Shown here in pieces: positions 12,951-25,409 of a DNA stretch of 64,000 nt. A program made the position numbers and the translations under genes. The notes beneath the pieces are model-generated. The model was not told the DNA's origin, searched no databases, and saw only the letters and a list, made by a program, of their open reading frames with translations. Every line of letters starts with the position of its first letter. Position 1 is the first letter of the stretch. Source of the stretch: Stomorhina lunata (lineage: Eukaryota; Arthropoda; Insecta; Diptera; Rhiniidae). Where the stretch lies: assembly GCA_933228675.1 (NCBI GenBank), contig OW121743.1:91385998-91449997 (forward strand), read 5' to 3'.

Positions 12951-13294
12951 TATTAGAGTGTAATTAGATATGAACGTGAAACTTTAATTTATCCATTACA
13001 GGGACGAAAATTATATATATTTGAAAGAAACTAATAAAATTAAAATATTTCCTCCCCCCTCCACATTTCCAAACACGATTTACACACATTTAATACCCTT
13101 TGGGTCAATATGACCCAACAAGCGATATTTCAAGCTTAATTCCATTTTATAATTTTTTTCCTATTGAATATAGTTAAATCTAGTCCACTTTCATTTAGAA
13201 TCATCTTTCAATATTTTGTTCAGACAAATAATCAATAAAATCGCTTTCATTGAACACTTTTCCATTCATGGGCTGTTCACATATTACGTAGCAC

Positions 13295-13304
13295 TATTTT
13301 CTCA
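13295..13304. repeat. Candidate target-site duplication of the RTE insertion
   Basis: TATTTTCTCA at 13295-13304 is repeated at 15204-15213, immediately after the (TAAG)n tail of the RTE element. It marks the insertion point inside an older CR1/jockey-like sequence. Confidence 0.7.
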
Positions 13305-13349
13305 GTAGTTACTCTCCGAACTTTAGAATGATATAGAGAAGGAAGGAGG

Positions 13350-15177
13350 GAAGAGAAACGCCTATTCCGAAGAAAAAAGAGAGAAATGGAAAGACATGTG
13401 CTCGAGGAGATTGAGTTATATAAGAGTCGTAATGAAGATCGTAAATTTTATCAAAAAGTTAAACACCAAACGGATGGTTTTAGCAATTGTATTCTCTTCT
13501 GCAAAGACGACCAAGGAAACCTGGTAACGGATGCTGAAACGTACTGTGGAAGGAGCACTTTTTCAAATTGTTGGTATCAAATGAAAGCGACCAAGAAGAC
13601 ACGCCTTTAACAAATCAATGATGATGGCGTTATATGTCCACCACCAAACCAAAATGAGATTAGAATCGCTATAAATCGACTAAAAAATAACAAAGCTGCG
13701 GGTGCCGATGGTCTTCCTGCTGAGCTTTTTAAGGCCGGAGGAGATGAGTTGATAAGGCTTATGTCCCAACTTGTAGAAGCAATATGGTCAGAAGAATACA
13801 TGCCAGACGATTGGAATCTTAGTGTCCTTTGTCCTGTGTACAAAAAAGGAGAAAAAATTGTGTGTGCAAATTATAGAGGGATAAGCCTCCTCTCAATTGC
13901 ATATAAGATTCTATCGACCATACTGTGCGAAAGGCTTAAGCCCAAAATTAACGAAATAATTGGGACATACCAATGTGGCTTTAGACCAGGTAAATCAACC
14001 ACTGACCAGATCTTTACTCTACGTCAGATCCTGGAGAAGACCCAAGAGAAACAAATTGACACGTATCATCTCTTTGTTGACTACAAAGCAGCTTTTGACA
14101 GCCCGATACGGAAGAAGGTGTTTGAAGCAATGTCTGAGTTCGGCATCCCCACGAAGCTAATAAAGTTATGCAGGATGACACTAACTAATACAATATCATC
14201 TGTTAAGATAGGTAAGAACCTATCGGAGTCTTTCATAACTAAACGGGGTTTCAGACAAGGTGATAGTCTATCATGTGATCTCTTCAATATTGTGCTAGAG
14301 AAAATCTTACGAGATGCAGCAGGTAATACAAGTGGTACAATCTTCAACAGAAAACATATGCTACTCGCGTATGCCGATGACATTGATATTATGGGGCGCT
14401 TTTTACGCGAGGTAACTGCCGCCTTTTCCAATATCGAGAAGGATTCAAACAAAATGGGTCTAGCTGTAAATGAATCAAAAACAAAACTGATGGTTTCTTC
14501 AGGCAGACAGACCACTAGAATAGGATCACATGTGCCCGTAGCAAACTATAGCTTCGAAGTTGTAAAAGAATTTGTATACCTTGGTACCGCTGTGAACATC
14601 AACAACGATATAAGCTTTGAAATTAAACGTAGAATAATACTTGCCAATAGATGCTATTTTGGCCTAAGCAAACAGCTAAGATATAAAGTCCTTTCCGTTA
14701 GAACTAAAATTACGCTTTATAAAACGCTTATACTACCCATGTTACTGTATGGTGCAGAATCATGGGTACTTGCACAGGCAGATGAAGCTATCTTTGGAGT
14801 GTTTGAGAGGAAAATCCTACGAAAAATATTTGGACCAGTCTGCGTCAACAATGAGTGTCGACATCGAATGAATCATGAGCTGTATGAGTTATACGCTGAC
14901 ATAGACAAAGTAAAACGCATTAAGCATTAAGCAACATAAGCTGTGCTGGCTAGGACATGTTGTGCGAATGTATGTAAATACTCCGGCAAGAAAAGTGTTT
15001 GAAAATGATCCTGAGGGAACTCGTAGAAGAGGGCGCCCAAAACTTCGATGGAAAGACCAAGTAGAAGAAAATCTTTCAAAACTTGGCATAAGAAATTGGA
15101 GAATATGCGCACAAGATAGAAGCGCATGGAATTCTAAAATATGCTCGGCCTTTGACCTAAATAGTTTGTTACAATAG
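13350..15177 (+). pseudogene. RTE reverse transcriptase, broken
   Basis: The reading starts without a start codon (EEKRLFRRKKREMERHVLEE). Two compensating shifts affect 13541-13613. The main open part runs to 14930 (frame 3). It holds the RT signatures: KNNKAAGADGLPAELFK (13683 on), YRGISLLSIAYKILS, FVDYKAAFD (14073-14099), GFRQGDSLS and the catalytic YADD (14370-14381). A small duplication of ATTAAGC near 14920 shifts the frame. The C-terminal part resumes in frame 1 (LCWLGHVVRM, then RRRGRPKLRW) and ends at 15177. The catalytic residues are intact, so this is a recent but dead copy. Confidence 0.9.
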
Positions 15178-15181
15178 GCCA

Positions 15182-15203
15182 TTTAAGTAAGTAAGTAAGT
15201 AAG
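15182..15203 (+). repeat. (TAAG)n 3' tail of the RTE element
   Basis: Five consecutive TAAG units follow the stop codon at 15175-15177. The same (TAAG) end occurs in the RTE tail carried inside the 1.3-kb TIR elements. Confidence 0.85.
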
Positions 15204-16345
15204 TATTTTCTCAATTTTTGATACAGTGTGGCACGGAGCACTTCTATCAAAACTTATTGCCTTGGTGTCGGTAACAACTTCTCTCTGTTTATATCGAGCT
15301 TCCTCTGAGATCGCTCTATACGAGTTGTTGTAGATGGGCCCTCTTCAAACGGGTTCAAGATTAATTCAGGGGTACCGCCAGCTCTGTTCTTTCTCCTACT
15401 CTATTTCTTATCTTTATAAATGACCTTCTACGTCAAACTTCCAATCCTATCTACTACATTACAGATGATAGTAATATTAGCCATTCATATTAATTCAATC
15501 GTAGGCCAAGGTTCTTGAGGTTGGCGCTATGAGACAAAATATGAAATTTTCAATAAACCGAGATTTGAAAACAATTTCAGAATGTGGTCGTGTGAATATT
15601 TAGATGTTTTATGCTTACGTATAACCGTGCGGCAAACCATGTTTCTTCATCTGTATTAATGAGTGGTGTAGATATTGAGGATTCAGATGCTCTTGATGTT
15701 CTGGACATGAGAATTCAATGTGATGTTCGTTCGACAAAATATATCTTTCAAGTGTCGAAAGAAGCATTCAAGTGCCTGGGTTTTCTAAAACGGTGCAAGA
15801 AATACTTTATACCATTTGATCTCCTCACTATTTACACCACCTCATGTATGGGCCAAAGCTTCAAAGTCTATTTTGGAGCTTCTCAAACGAGTGCAAGAAA
15901 TGGCGAAAGTACTCATTGGGGCAGGGGGGTATCCAACTCTATAGATTTACAGGAGAACCGTCGCAATTTGACCTGTGTCACACTGTTCAATTGTTAATAC
16001 TTTGGAATGTACTCTAACGAAATCAAAGAACTCGTTCCCGAAATTCGGACTTTTTTACACAATACACGCCATTTTGTTAGAGCTCATCCTTTGTGGTCGA
16101 TTGGCCGGAAGACCGAATAACACACTACTTTAAATTTATTCTTCAGTCGTATAGATCGTATGTGGAGTTCACTCTCCGCAGAAGTTTTCTCTGCCAGTTG
16201 CAATAAAGGTAAATTCAAAGCCATAAACACTACTCCATCTATCCTATCCTTCCCCCACAACCTATTTGCCTACTTCCAACACAACGCATTGTATAAGTAG
16301 GGGTCATTCCCTGAGTGCTGGTCCTAAATTAAAAAAAATCCTATG
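15204..16345 (+). pseudogene. CR1/jockey-like (possibly Kiri) retrotransposon relic, 3' half
   Basis: Decayed reverse transcriptase read across frames: FDTVWHGALLSKL (about 15220), then VLSPTLFLIFINDLL (about 15390), with the catalytic box changed from YADD to ITDD near 15460. The 3' part (15611-15997) keeps DALDVLDMRIQCDVR and QVSKEAFKCLGFLKRCKKYF, the segment after the RT palm in this group. The relic ends near 16330 at GGGGTCATTCCCTGAGTGCT, then an A-rich tail. Upstream codons for this domain probably continue left of the RTE insertion (about 13260-13304). A second 3' end of the same family lies at 27530-27640. Confidence 0.8.
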
Positions 16346-16448
16346 TTAAATATGAAATTTTGTTATAATTTCAGATTTTCATTGTTGGATCATATTGACC
16401 CAAAGGGTCATATGAAGGGCATAAATCCAAGGGTAGTAGAAGGGTTAA

Positions 16449-18289
16449 AGTAATTTTAATTTTTTAAGGTTTATGTATAAATAAATTTAAAGCACATGTT
16501 TGCTATTTTTATATGGATTAGTTCTAATAGCTCTACCATAAGAAAGGGGTATGTTTTTTTATCGAAATAAATATCTTAGATCGAGTTAAAACTTTAATGA
16601 ACTGTAATTTATCAAAAAATTTTGTATCCCTGCAGACAACATGGAAAACATGATCAACCTCTCCTTAGAATATGCAATAAAAAATTTATTATTTTTAAAA
16701 ATTTCTAAAGATTGACTAGTTTTACTTTTTTGAGACTTTAAGATGAAAAAAATGCCTATTTTTGTTACAATGCACAGTGGGATGGTGGAAGAATATAATG
16801 GAAATAAGTTCACAACATCTAAACCGTTGTGCCGATTTATATAAATTAAAAAACAGAAAAATTGCGAAAATTTTTTTGGTAAAAATATTTTTAATAAATA
16901 CATTTTCTTATAGAAAATTTAAATATGATGTCCAACGACAATTTTTTAATACACAAATTTTTAGATTTTAAAGTTTTTCCTATAAAAAATTGTCAATATA
17001 ATTCTTTTTCAATGCCGAACTTTACCAAAAATATCGATAGATTTGATTTCATCTTAAAAATGTTATTTGACCCCAACAACAATTGTTTTTCTAAAGGAAT
17101 GTTGTAAATTTGAAAAAAAAACTACTAAATACTAACTTATTACTTCCGTGCAAAATATTCAATTACACTTGTTCATTTATGACAAAACCCTCCGCAGCCG
17201 GTGTACATTTTTATAAGAAACCAATCAATGAAATTGTTGATAAATGAGTCTTTTACAAAAAACTAACATCTTTCTAACCCTAAAATTATCTATTACCTTC
17301 TTCCGGTTTGACCACACAAAACCTTCCTCTACTTGCACGAGCCTTTACAGACAAACGCTTAAAAACAACGCTTAACCTGTATTGACTTAACGGCGCAAGT
17401 CAATATAGGAACCAAAAAAATCGGTCAAAATAGCCTTTCAAAACTATAAAATTAAAATGTTTATGATATTTTTCAATATTTACAAACTAGCGACAGCATC
17501 CCGGTTAGTTTAATGCAGTCAAAAACACAAACATTCAAATATAAGTACATCTTTGATAAGTAGCCAAAGGTCGTTTTCATGTCCTTTGCTGCTAAAGTAA
17601 AGGTAATAGATGTTTGTTATTTTTTTCATTTATCTATAGGAGGCGGCATTTTTACTTTAATGATTTGTTTGTAATTACACCGACAAGAAGCACTTGCACT
17701 TGTTATCTTGAGTTTCTATTTTATTTCTGTTTATCAAGAGACGAGACATTTATGGGCTAAATTACAAAGTGTCGCATGCTTTTGCTTTTGTTTTTAGTTG
17801 AAGTATTTGCTTAACTGTTTCAATTTTTGTTTTTAGCTAGAGATGTCCTTAGGGGATAACGACAAGTGTTTTGGTTTTGATAGTATACTCTTGTCTATTT
17901 TAAGTTTATTTGCTGTCAATATTTAAATATTATTATTTTTGTTTGTCAACTTTAAAACTCTTCTTAAGTGTCCTTTGTTAAATGACCGTTTTGTTGGTTT
18001 AGCAATTAATAAAAATATATTTTTTGTACCGCTTTATAAATTAGTCTATTAATCATTTACTTCAGATTTTAATGAAGAGAAATATTTATTAAAGTAAGTG
18101 GGTAGCTCCGAAGTCCATTAATTTGCATGAGTGCTTAAAAGGTTTACTTGTTACAGATTTGGGACTAATTTAAAGAAATTTCGGTATGATTTTTTGTACC
18201 TACTATCAAAAAGAATGGGGGTATATTGAGACTTCCTTAATATTTTTTTTAAAACAAAAATTGATGTCTGAATTCTTATGAAATTATAA
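16449..18289. other. AT-rich single-copy DNA, no gene recognised
   Basis: Short overlapping frames at 16586-17107 show low-complexity, Phe/Ile/Lys-rich translations with no motif. The start of the stretch includes AAAATTTTTTTGGTAAAAAT-like words resembling the minisatellites, but no array. Confidence 0.5.
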
Positions 18290-18540
18290 GAAGATTGAGT
18301 GATGTGTGTCTATCTGTCTGTCTGTCTGTCTGTCTGTCTGTATGTGTGTCTGTTTGTCTGTCTGTCTGTTTGTATGTTTGCATGTTTGTCTGTCTGTCTG
18401 TCTGTCTGTTTGTATGTTTGTATGTTTGTCTGTCTGTCTGTTTGTCTGTCTGTTTGTCTCTCTGTTTGTCTGTCTGTCTTTCTGTCTTTCTGTCTGTCTG
18501 TCTTTCTGTCTGTCTGTCTCTGTCTTTCTATCTTTCTGTA

Positions 18541-18601
<61 letters not shown>

Positions 18602-18648
18602 GCATGTGTCTGTCTATCTGTTTGTCTGCCTATCTGTCTGTTTGTCTC

Positions 18649-18726
<78 letters not shown>

Positions 18727-18727
18727 A

Positions 18728-18777
<50 letters not shown>

Positions 18778-19385
18778 GTTTGTCTGTCTGTCTGTTCGTC
18801 TGTCTGTTCGTCTGTCTGTTCGTCTGTCTGTTCGTCTGTCTGTTCGTCTGTCTGTCCTTCCGCCCGTCTGTCTGTTGTCGCCACGATAAAACCTTAACGA
18901 AAGGATGTAGGTCACTGAAATTTAGCACAAGGATTCTTCATTTCTTGAAAAATGTTGGTATTGAAATGGGCCGAAAGCGGTTTACATTTGGCCTAAGCTC
19001 CCGTATAAACCCGCATAGGCCAATCGCTTATTCCCTAATAAATGCCAAATTATAACAGATATGCTGAGAATTAAGCACAGAGAAGTTTTGCATGATGGTT
19101 ATTCAGCGTAAATAATTTCACCGACTTCGGTTCACATTTAATCATACCTCCCATATAAAATACTTACGAAAACAGCTAAATTCCACCTAAAATACACTTA
19201 AACACCAATAAATGATAAGCTTTACTAGCTATGGCCTCTAAATTTAGTATAAAGAAGTGTTATGTCAATGCTAGCTAGTGTCCAAAATTTTGTCACAATC
19301 GGTCACCATTTGACAATATCTCCCAAACTTATGGAAACATAAAAATACCAAAAGGGGGCTTATGACCGTCTGTCCGCTAAATGAA
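18290..19385 (+). mobile_element. Mini-me-like dispersed repeat with expanded (TGTC)n
   Basis: A GTCY microsatellite is followed by a body with the same order of motifs as the copies at 31704, 49649, 51238 and 55440: CTGAAATTTAGCACAAG (compare ATGAAATTTGGCACAGA) and CGGTTTACATTTGGCCTAAG (compare CGGTCCACATTTGACCATAG). It is a different subfamily, being clearly diverged. Mini-me elements of flies are known for internal (GTCY)n tracts; assignment here is by architecture, not by a database match. Confidence 0.6.
18304..18862 (+). repeat. (TGTC)n microsatellite, ~560 bp
   Basis: Nearly continuous TGTC/TGTT tetranucleotide repeat with interruptions and a late TGTTCGTC octamer sub-array at 18792-18850. 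Because four is not a multiple of three and stops are absent from the words, all frames on both strands stay open and translate to Cys-Leu-Ser-Val or Thr-Asp-Arg-Gln repeats. These are not genes. Confidence 0.97.
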
Positions 19386-21589
19386 AGTGCAATAGCGCAG
19401 AAGAGCTTCTTCTTCTTTTATCCTCGATTCCCAGTGGAGCACAGAGCTATAGGGACTTAATTGCATAGCAGTATTTTGGATATACTTAAAAAGTATGTCC
19501 AAAAAATACTAAACAGTTTTGAATTGAAAATATTTACTTTAGTTAAAAAAAATCAAAAGACTTAAGACACAAACTTCCCAATTGGACTTGAAAATTTCAA
19601 AGAAAAATTTTGAAAATATCTTTAGTCCTTAAAAGTAATAAAATTTTATTGGATTTTTTATAAAAAAATACAAAAAATTGCACTTCCTTTAAAAAAATGT
19701 TTTATACCAAACAAAAGACTTAAGACACAAACTTCCTAACAATTTAAAGCCCTTTACGCCCAACAAAATAATTCCATATTATCAAAATGCCATAATTTAA
19801 AACAACACTTTCTCTTAATTCTTAAGGCTAAAAACATTTAATCAAATTACACAATTTCCTTAATAAAACAAGATGGAAAAAAGAAAAATAAATGCCATAA
19901 ATTTAAGCAAGACTCCACCACACGCATAACTTCTTGCCTGCTTTTCTTGAAAACATGAAGAAAAATAAAAAAAAAATAACAAAATAAGTAAAAGAAACTA
20001 ACAACTATTGTTTTAAAATTTCAAAATAAACTTAAGTAAAATACAAACTTATAATCAAGCGGAAATCACTAAAATGAATACTCTTTCCGGTGTAAATACA
20101 AATTTACAAAACAAAACTTTTACAGAAAACCAACAACAGAAACGAGCAAATCTATATACAAATAACAGACAACAACAAATTGTAGGTTTGTAAATATACA
20201 TACATTCATATAAGCTTATGTTTGTATGTATGAATCTTGATCGACATTGAATCAAGATTAAAAAACTTTAACATAAAATTTACACTTGTCCAAGTCTTAA
20301 GAAAATTGAACAACATTTTTTTTTTTGTGTAAAGAAGTTGTTTAGTTGTATAGAGCTGTTTTGTCTTCTCTTCTTCCTGATGACCCATACAAAACAATGG
20401 TATGAATAAAATATATTAAAAAAAACCATAAGGAATAACAAAAAGTTTAACAATAATACCCAGAGAAAACATTATCGACAGTTTACAATTTAAAGCTTTG
20501 GCAAAGAGTTTAAAAATAAAAACTACATACATAGGATTTTAGTAAAGTATAGTAAGTACTCTTATATGTTAAATACGCTGACAGACATAAATACTACTCA
20601 GCTCATACTAAATATAACACAATAAGCAAAGACAGTCCGAGACATAAGAATGAAGAGACAGGCAGACAATTGTATGGGTATTTTACTATACAACAAGAAG
20701 ACAATTCAATATTCTTGTAGAAATAAAATGTAGTATCAAAATCATATAAGGACATACAACGAATTTGCAATGACCTGCGTTACAATCCAATAGGAATTTT
20801 ATAGTTGCTGTTGGTTCACATAGAGGGCAGCACTGATGATTGAACTTCAAATGACTAGTTTTTTGCAATTTAATCTCATAAATTGGTTTTCTAGTGCAGA
20901 GGCTGAAACTATAAGATCTATCCAAAAGAAGAGTGATCGATTTTTATTATTATGAGTAAATTTTTGGAAATATGATAGGTAGGCACAGACATTTATATTT
21001 TAGCATTCAATGTCACCTGTAATTTTTCTTCTAAAATTGTTTTTCTGTCTGTTAGTATTACCTTGTGATTCTTTTATTCGCGGTTATGTTACATTTTTTT
21101 TATCTATCAACAAAATTCTTTATTTTTTGGAACTAAAAAGCTTTTCAGATTAATTTGAATCTCATCTTCATGTGGCTTCATTTTGTTTTAATGGAGTATC
21201 TTTTTAAAAAAATATTCGATGATATACTCCTAGCTTTTACAATTTTTAGAGTTCTTCAAAATTTTTAATTTCGCTTTCGTTCAAATTGTATGGCGGTCTA
21301 AAATCGTTTTTTATATTTTTTCGAAATATACCCATTTTATATGTTGATAAGTTTTGATACGGTTATCGGATTTTTATCAAACTAGACTCATATTTTGGCG
21401 TATATATATAGTAGTCTTATATTCCTTTAATTAAAAGATACAATTATGTATTGGAGAACAACTGAGACCAATTATGTTTTTGAATCAAGAATATCTCAAA
21501 AAGCCTAACTACCATTTTCTTTATACTTTTCTTAAATATGAATTTTAGACCCATGGGGGAATCGGAAATTAATACACTTTTTGTAAAAC
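19386..21589. other. AT-rich DNA with a recurring 24-bp motif, no gene
   Basis: AAAAGACTTAAGACACAAAC followed by TTCC occurs at 19555 and again about 158 bp later (19713). Related copies lie at 23474 and 23793. Otherwise no gene is seen. Confidence 0.5.
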
Positions 21590-23110
21590 AACTCATACAC
21601 CGGTACAATGTACAAATGTACAAAATGTACATTTGACCCCAAAAATCCAAATACAAAGTTTCGTTGAGATCAGATATCAGGAAAGCGTGCCAAATTTTTA
21701 AATTTTTAAAACTTTTATATTTTTATAGAAATTTTTAAAAAATTTCCTTTTTGTATTAAATTTTTTAAAAATTTATTAATAATAGAAAATTTTTCAAGAA
21801 TTACTTTTTACAGGAAATTTTAAAAAAACTTCTTATCAATAGTCAATTTTTGAAAAATTTTTTATAAAAAGTAAATTTTTGAAAATTTTTTTTAATTTTT
21901 AAAATTTCCTATAAAATGTAAATTTTTGAAAAATTTCCTATAAAAAGTTAATTTTTGAAAATTTTCCTATAAAATGTAAATTTCAACAATTTCATATAAA
22001 AAAGTAAACTTTCGAAAAAATTCCTATAAAAAGCAAATTTTTGAAAAATTTCTTATAAAAAGTAAATTTTTGAAAAATTTCTTATAGAAGGTAAATTTTT
22101 GCCTGGTTATTTGAGGGTTAATTTCTAAAAAAAATATGACAGAAAGAAGCTTTTGGAAGTATATTTTAGCACGCATATTATACATATATAAGTAGTTATT
22201 TGTCAGTTTAAAACTAGAACCATTTTAAGCCTATGGGTTCGCAAGGGTTAATTTGTATAAAACTGTAATTAAGGGCTTCTTTAAACGATTTGTTGAATTT
22301 TTATTCAAATATAATAATAAAAACATGTAGTTTTTAGTACTTTTTTTATAAAATTTAAAATTTTAAAAATTTTACTTTTAACCCTGGTAATAATAGGGTT
22401 AATAACATTCGATTTCAACCAAAGTTCACATATATATTTCTACCCATCAGAACAATAATAATAATAGTTCTGTTTATAAAAACTGCCAATATATAACAAT
22501 TCACGTTCTTTTTTATAACTTTGGTGAAAAATTGGATTTTTGTCCAAATCCTTTGACTTTAAGTCGCAGGTACAGCTAAGAAATGTCGATTTAATTCTTT
22601 CTTTGTACTAATCTGCAGGGTGTTTTGTATAACACTCTGGAACTTTTTTTTAGTTTTTTTTCGAATTCGTTTAACAAAGTATTGAAAAACCCAAAGCAGT
22701 TTAGAAAACGGTATAAAAAACAATTTTTTTCGTCCTCTGCAAAAATGGATAATTAAATATCTTGAGGTCTCAAAAAAGCAAAACCAGTCAAACTTTTTAA
22801 AATTTATTAAAAGGACGTAAATATTTTGGGAAAACCTTTCAACCGATATTAATATCTTAAATATCGTTGGATAGCTAATTTTGTTATCCGTAGCGTGCTG
22901 TCAAAAATGTATTTAAAAACATATTCTAAGTAGAAACATTTTGAAGAAATCTAAAGAAACCCCTCAGTTTTCCCATACTGGAATGTCCAAACTTTGGCGT
23001 CAAGTCGGCACGCTTTCCCAAAATCTGAATGAAACTTTGTATTTGGAGTATTGGGGTCAAATGTAACAAATTTGAGGTGTATGTCTTTTGGTACAACTAC
23101 TTTCAGTTTT
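21590..23110. mobile_element. Inverted-repeat-bounded stretch with internal minisatellite
   Basis: The left arm at about 21590-21695 (CATACACC ... ACATTTGACCCC, AATACAAAGTTTCGTTGAGA, GGAAAGCGTGCC) matches the reverse complement of about 22998-23100 (CATACACC, ACATTTGACCCC, AATACAAAGTTTCATTCAGA, GGAAAGCGTGCC). The arms are 70-100 bp, imperfect. The interior is AT-rich with no transposase. Best read as a non-autonomous DNA element or foldback. Confidence 0.6.
21695..22105. repeat. Minisatellite array 4 (diverged 29-30-bp unit)
   Basis: About 13 copies around TTTCCTATAAAAAGTAAATT plus TTTGAAAAA. This is the reverse complement of the array 5 unit (34770-36045) with more divergence. It sits just inside the left arm of the inverted-repeat pair. 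Confidence 0.85.
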
Positions 23111-25136
23111 TCTGGGACACTCTAATGTATATAAGTTTGTCAAACCAACATTTAACCCAATCATCCGTCTATTTATGATGCCTCTAAAGTCAGCGAAATT
23201 GTTTAGATATTACAAAATTTTTTATAAGAAATATATCAATAAAAAATGTATTTTTAAATGTTCCTTGTTTTGATTAATCTATCCAAATGGATACTCATTG
23301 AAAAAAGAAACAGCCTTTAAAATATTCATTGAGCTTCAATTGACCTATATTCTTTCTGTATTTCAAATATACATTAGCACATTATCATCATTCTCCTAAA
23401 AATCAATAATATTTTATTCAATGTAAATAAAACTTTTTTCTTCTGTATTTACCGCAAATATTGCAAAGCAAAACAAAAGATTTAAGACACAAACTTCCGA
23501 AATGGTTTCGAATAACAAGAAAGGAAAGATTTTTAAAAATGCTTCTATTTAATATTGAAATTGGTTCAGAATTCAAAAAGATATCACTAAAAGAAAATGT
23601 ATATTTTAAGAACCTTGAAAGAATTCACATTCTTTATAGATATGAACAGTTCCCAAAAACGTTTTTTTCTCAAAAAAAATAATTGAAATATATGAGACCA
23701 TAATATTTGTTATGTAAAATGTACCAACATTTCAGTTAGTTTTTCCAAAACATATTAATTCTGTACTTTCCTTAAGAAAAGTCATTATAAAACAAAAGAC
23801 TTAAGACACGAACTTAGAAAGTGGTTTCTTATAACTCAAATTGATTACAAAAATTAATTTAGGAAATTAGTTTAGAATTTTTCAAGATATTTAGATAATT
23901 TAGTGTTGGAATGGAATTGAAAGTAGGAATTTTGGAGGAAGTCCATGTTTGACCCGATAAGGCTGAGTGATAATATAGGTAAAAGTGTTAAAAGTTTTGT
24001 AATAAATCTTTATAGAAAATATATTTTACTGAAGACTTTTGATTTAAAAAAATGCTAAAAGATGATATAAGTATTTTTTATAGGTTTAAATCTCTCAAGA
24101 TGTAGGGTATACAAAGGCAAAAACCAACTCAAAATCTCAGCCAGGAAATACTACAATATTGATGTCCCACTACTATATATGTATGTATTTAAAAGTACGC
24201 AGACTTAAATATCTTACAAAATGATAAACATAAATACAAACACATGTAAATATGTATGTATGAAATGTATACATACATTTCCCGTTAACATCAATCTTAT
24301 GAGGATTTAATGTTAAGTCTATTCTTTAAACACATTCACACACAATTGCCGGCTTCAATAAATTGAATGAATCTAAAAGTATATGTTGAAAAAAAAGAAA
24401 AAAGCTTTGGGTTTAAGAGCTTAAACTAAAAAAAACGTAGAAAGCTACAACAACTAACTACCTTTATAATGGAACTAAAATAATCTTTTATACAAGTATA
24501 AGTAAAATATGATAAACTGCAAACCAAATATTATGACCTGAGGACAATTATGATATTTTATTGTTAAAATGTATCCGACACTTGCAACAGCAACATATTG
24601 TTGTTAACAACAGAGAGCAATACTAACTAAATAGCAGAGTGCGGGATAACAGGACGGACGAAGGAAGCAGAAATTTAGATGAATAAATGGCAAAGTAGTT
24701 TTAGTTCTTTAGTAGTCAGTCAGTACCAGAAAACAGACATTTATGCTGAAGTAAAAAGACAGTTAAAGTGTAGTGTTATTAGCAACATTGGTTAAGGGTC
24801 AATACTTCTGCATATCATATCCCCTCCTTCATTTCATCTTTGGTCTTTTGATGCAATATTTTATTGTAGTTGCTTTAGAGTTAGTCGAAGTAGGAAAAAG
24901 TTGCCAGATACTTCAATTTGGTATTGAATATTGTAAGAGGAGATACGACGATATTTAGGGATATTTTAAGGAATACAATTTTGAACGCTATATTTCGAAT
25001 ATGTGCCTTTGAACTATTTCTAGTTAAGAAAGTATACAACACAATCGGTATTTTGAAGATTTTATGCCATTATCTAAAATAGTTATTTCTAAACCCAAAA
25101 ATATATGATGAAAGAGTAAAACTTAAAATTGACAAA
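23111..25136. other. AT-rich DNA, no gene recognised
   Basis: Two further copies of the AAAAGA(C/T)TTAAGACAC motif (23474, 23793; 319 bp apart, about twice the 158-bp spacing upstream). Frames of 61-73 codons at 23088, 23461 and 24773 have no recognisable features. Confidence 0.5.
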
Positions 25137-25409
25137 GTAGAAGATAACAACTCAAACTACCCAGTAAAACTTTTCATTACCAAATAATGTGTTAAACAGT
25201 TAAACTATTGAACGCGAACTACTTACTCATTCGCTGTTTAAGTCATTACATTAACATGGGGATGTCATTGGAGGCAAGTACTTACCAATTGCAGAAAAGT
25301 ATTGACTTGGGTAAGCAATTTGAAAGCAGCAACAACAACAGCAACAACTTTTTTGTTGTTGTTTTATTAAAAACATATATTTTTAAACGAAATACAAAAT
25401 TTTTTTTAT

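Larger units (their letters stand above)
13305..15203 (+). mobile_element. 5'-truncated RTE-clade non-LTR retrotransposon
   Basis: About 1.9 kb, whereas full RTE elements are about 3.2-3.4 kb; the endonuclease half is absent. It contains a reverse transcriptase frame and ends in a short tandem repeat (TAAG)n rather than poly(A), as is usual for RTE elements. A 10-bp candidate target duplication (TATTTTCTCA) brackets it. The split of CR1-like sequence on either side supports a later insertion. Confidence 0.85.
10084..16448. mobile_element. Possible TTAA-bounded outer element holding nested transposons
   Basis: The left boundary reads TTAACCCCTATTCAG, followed by CCTTGGGTCAATTTGAGCC. The right boundary, read on the minus strand, is TTAACCCTTCTACTACCC, followed by CTTTGGGTCAATATGATCC. 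TTAA targets followed by CCC are the hallmark of piggyBac-type elements. A second left-orientation copy of the GGGTCAATATGACCC motif lies at 13104-13118, after a TTAA at 13090, so the true left end might be there instead. No piggyBac transposase is visible inside. The ends match only partly, hence low confidence. Confidence 0.35.

Noticed and set aside
18295..19055. Long Cys-Leu-Ser-Val and Thr-Asp-Arg-Gln frames
   Set aside because: Pure translation of the (TGTC)n microsatellite in every frame and on both strands.
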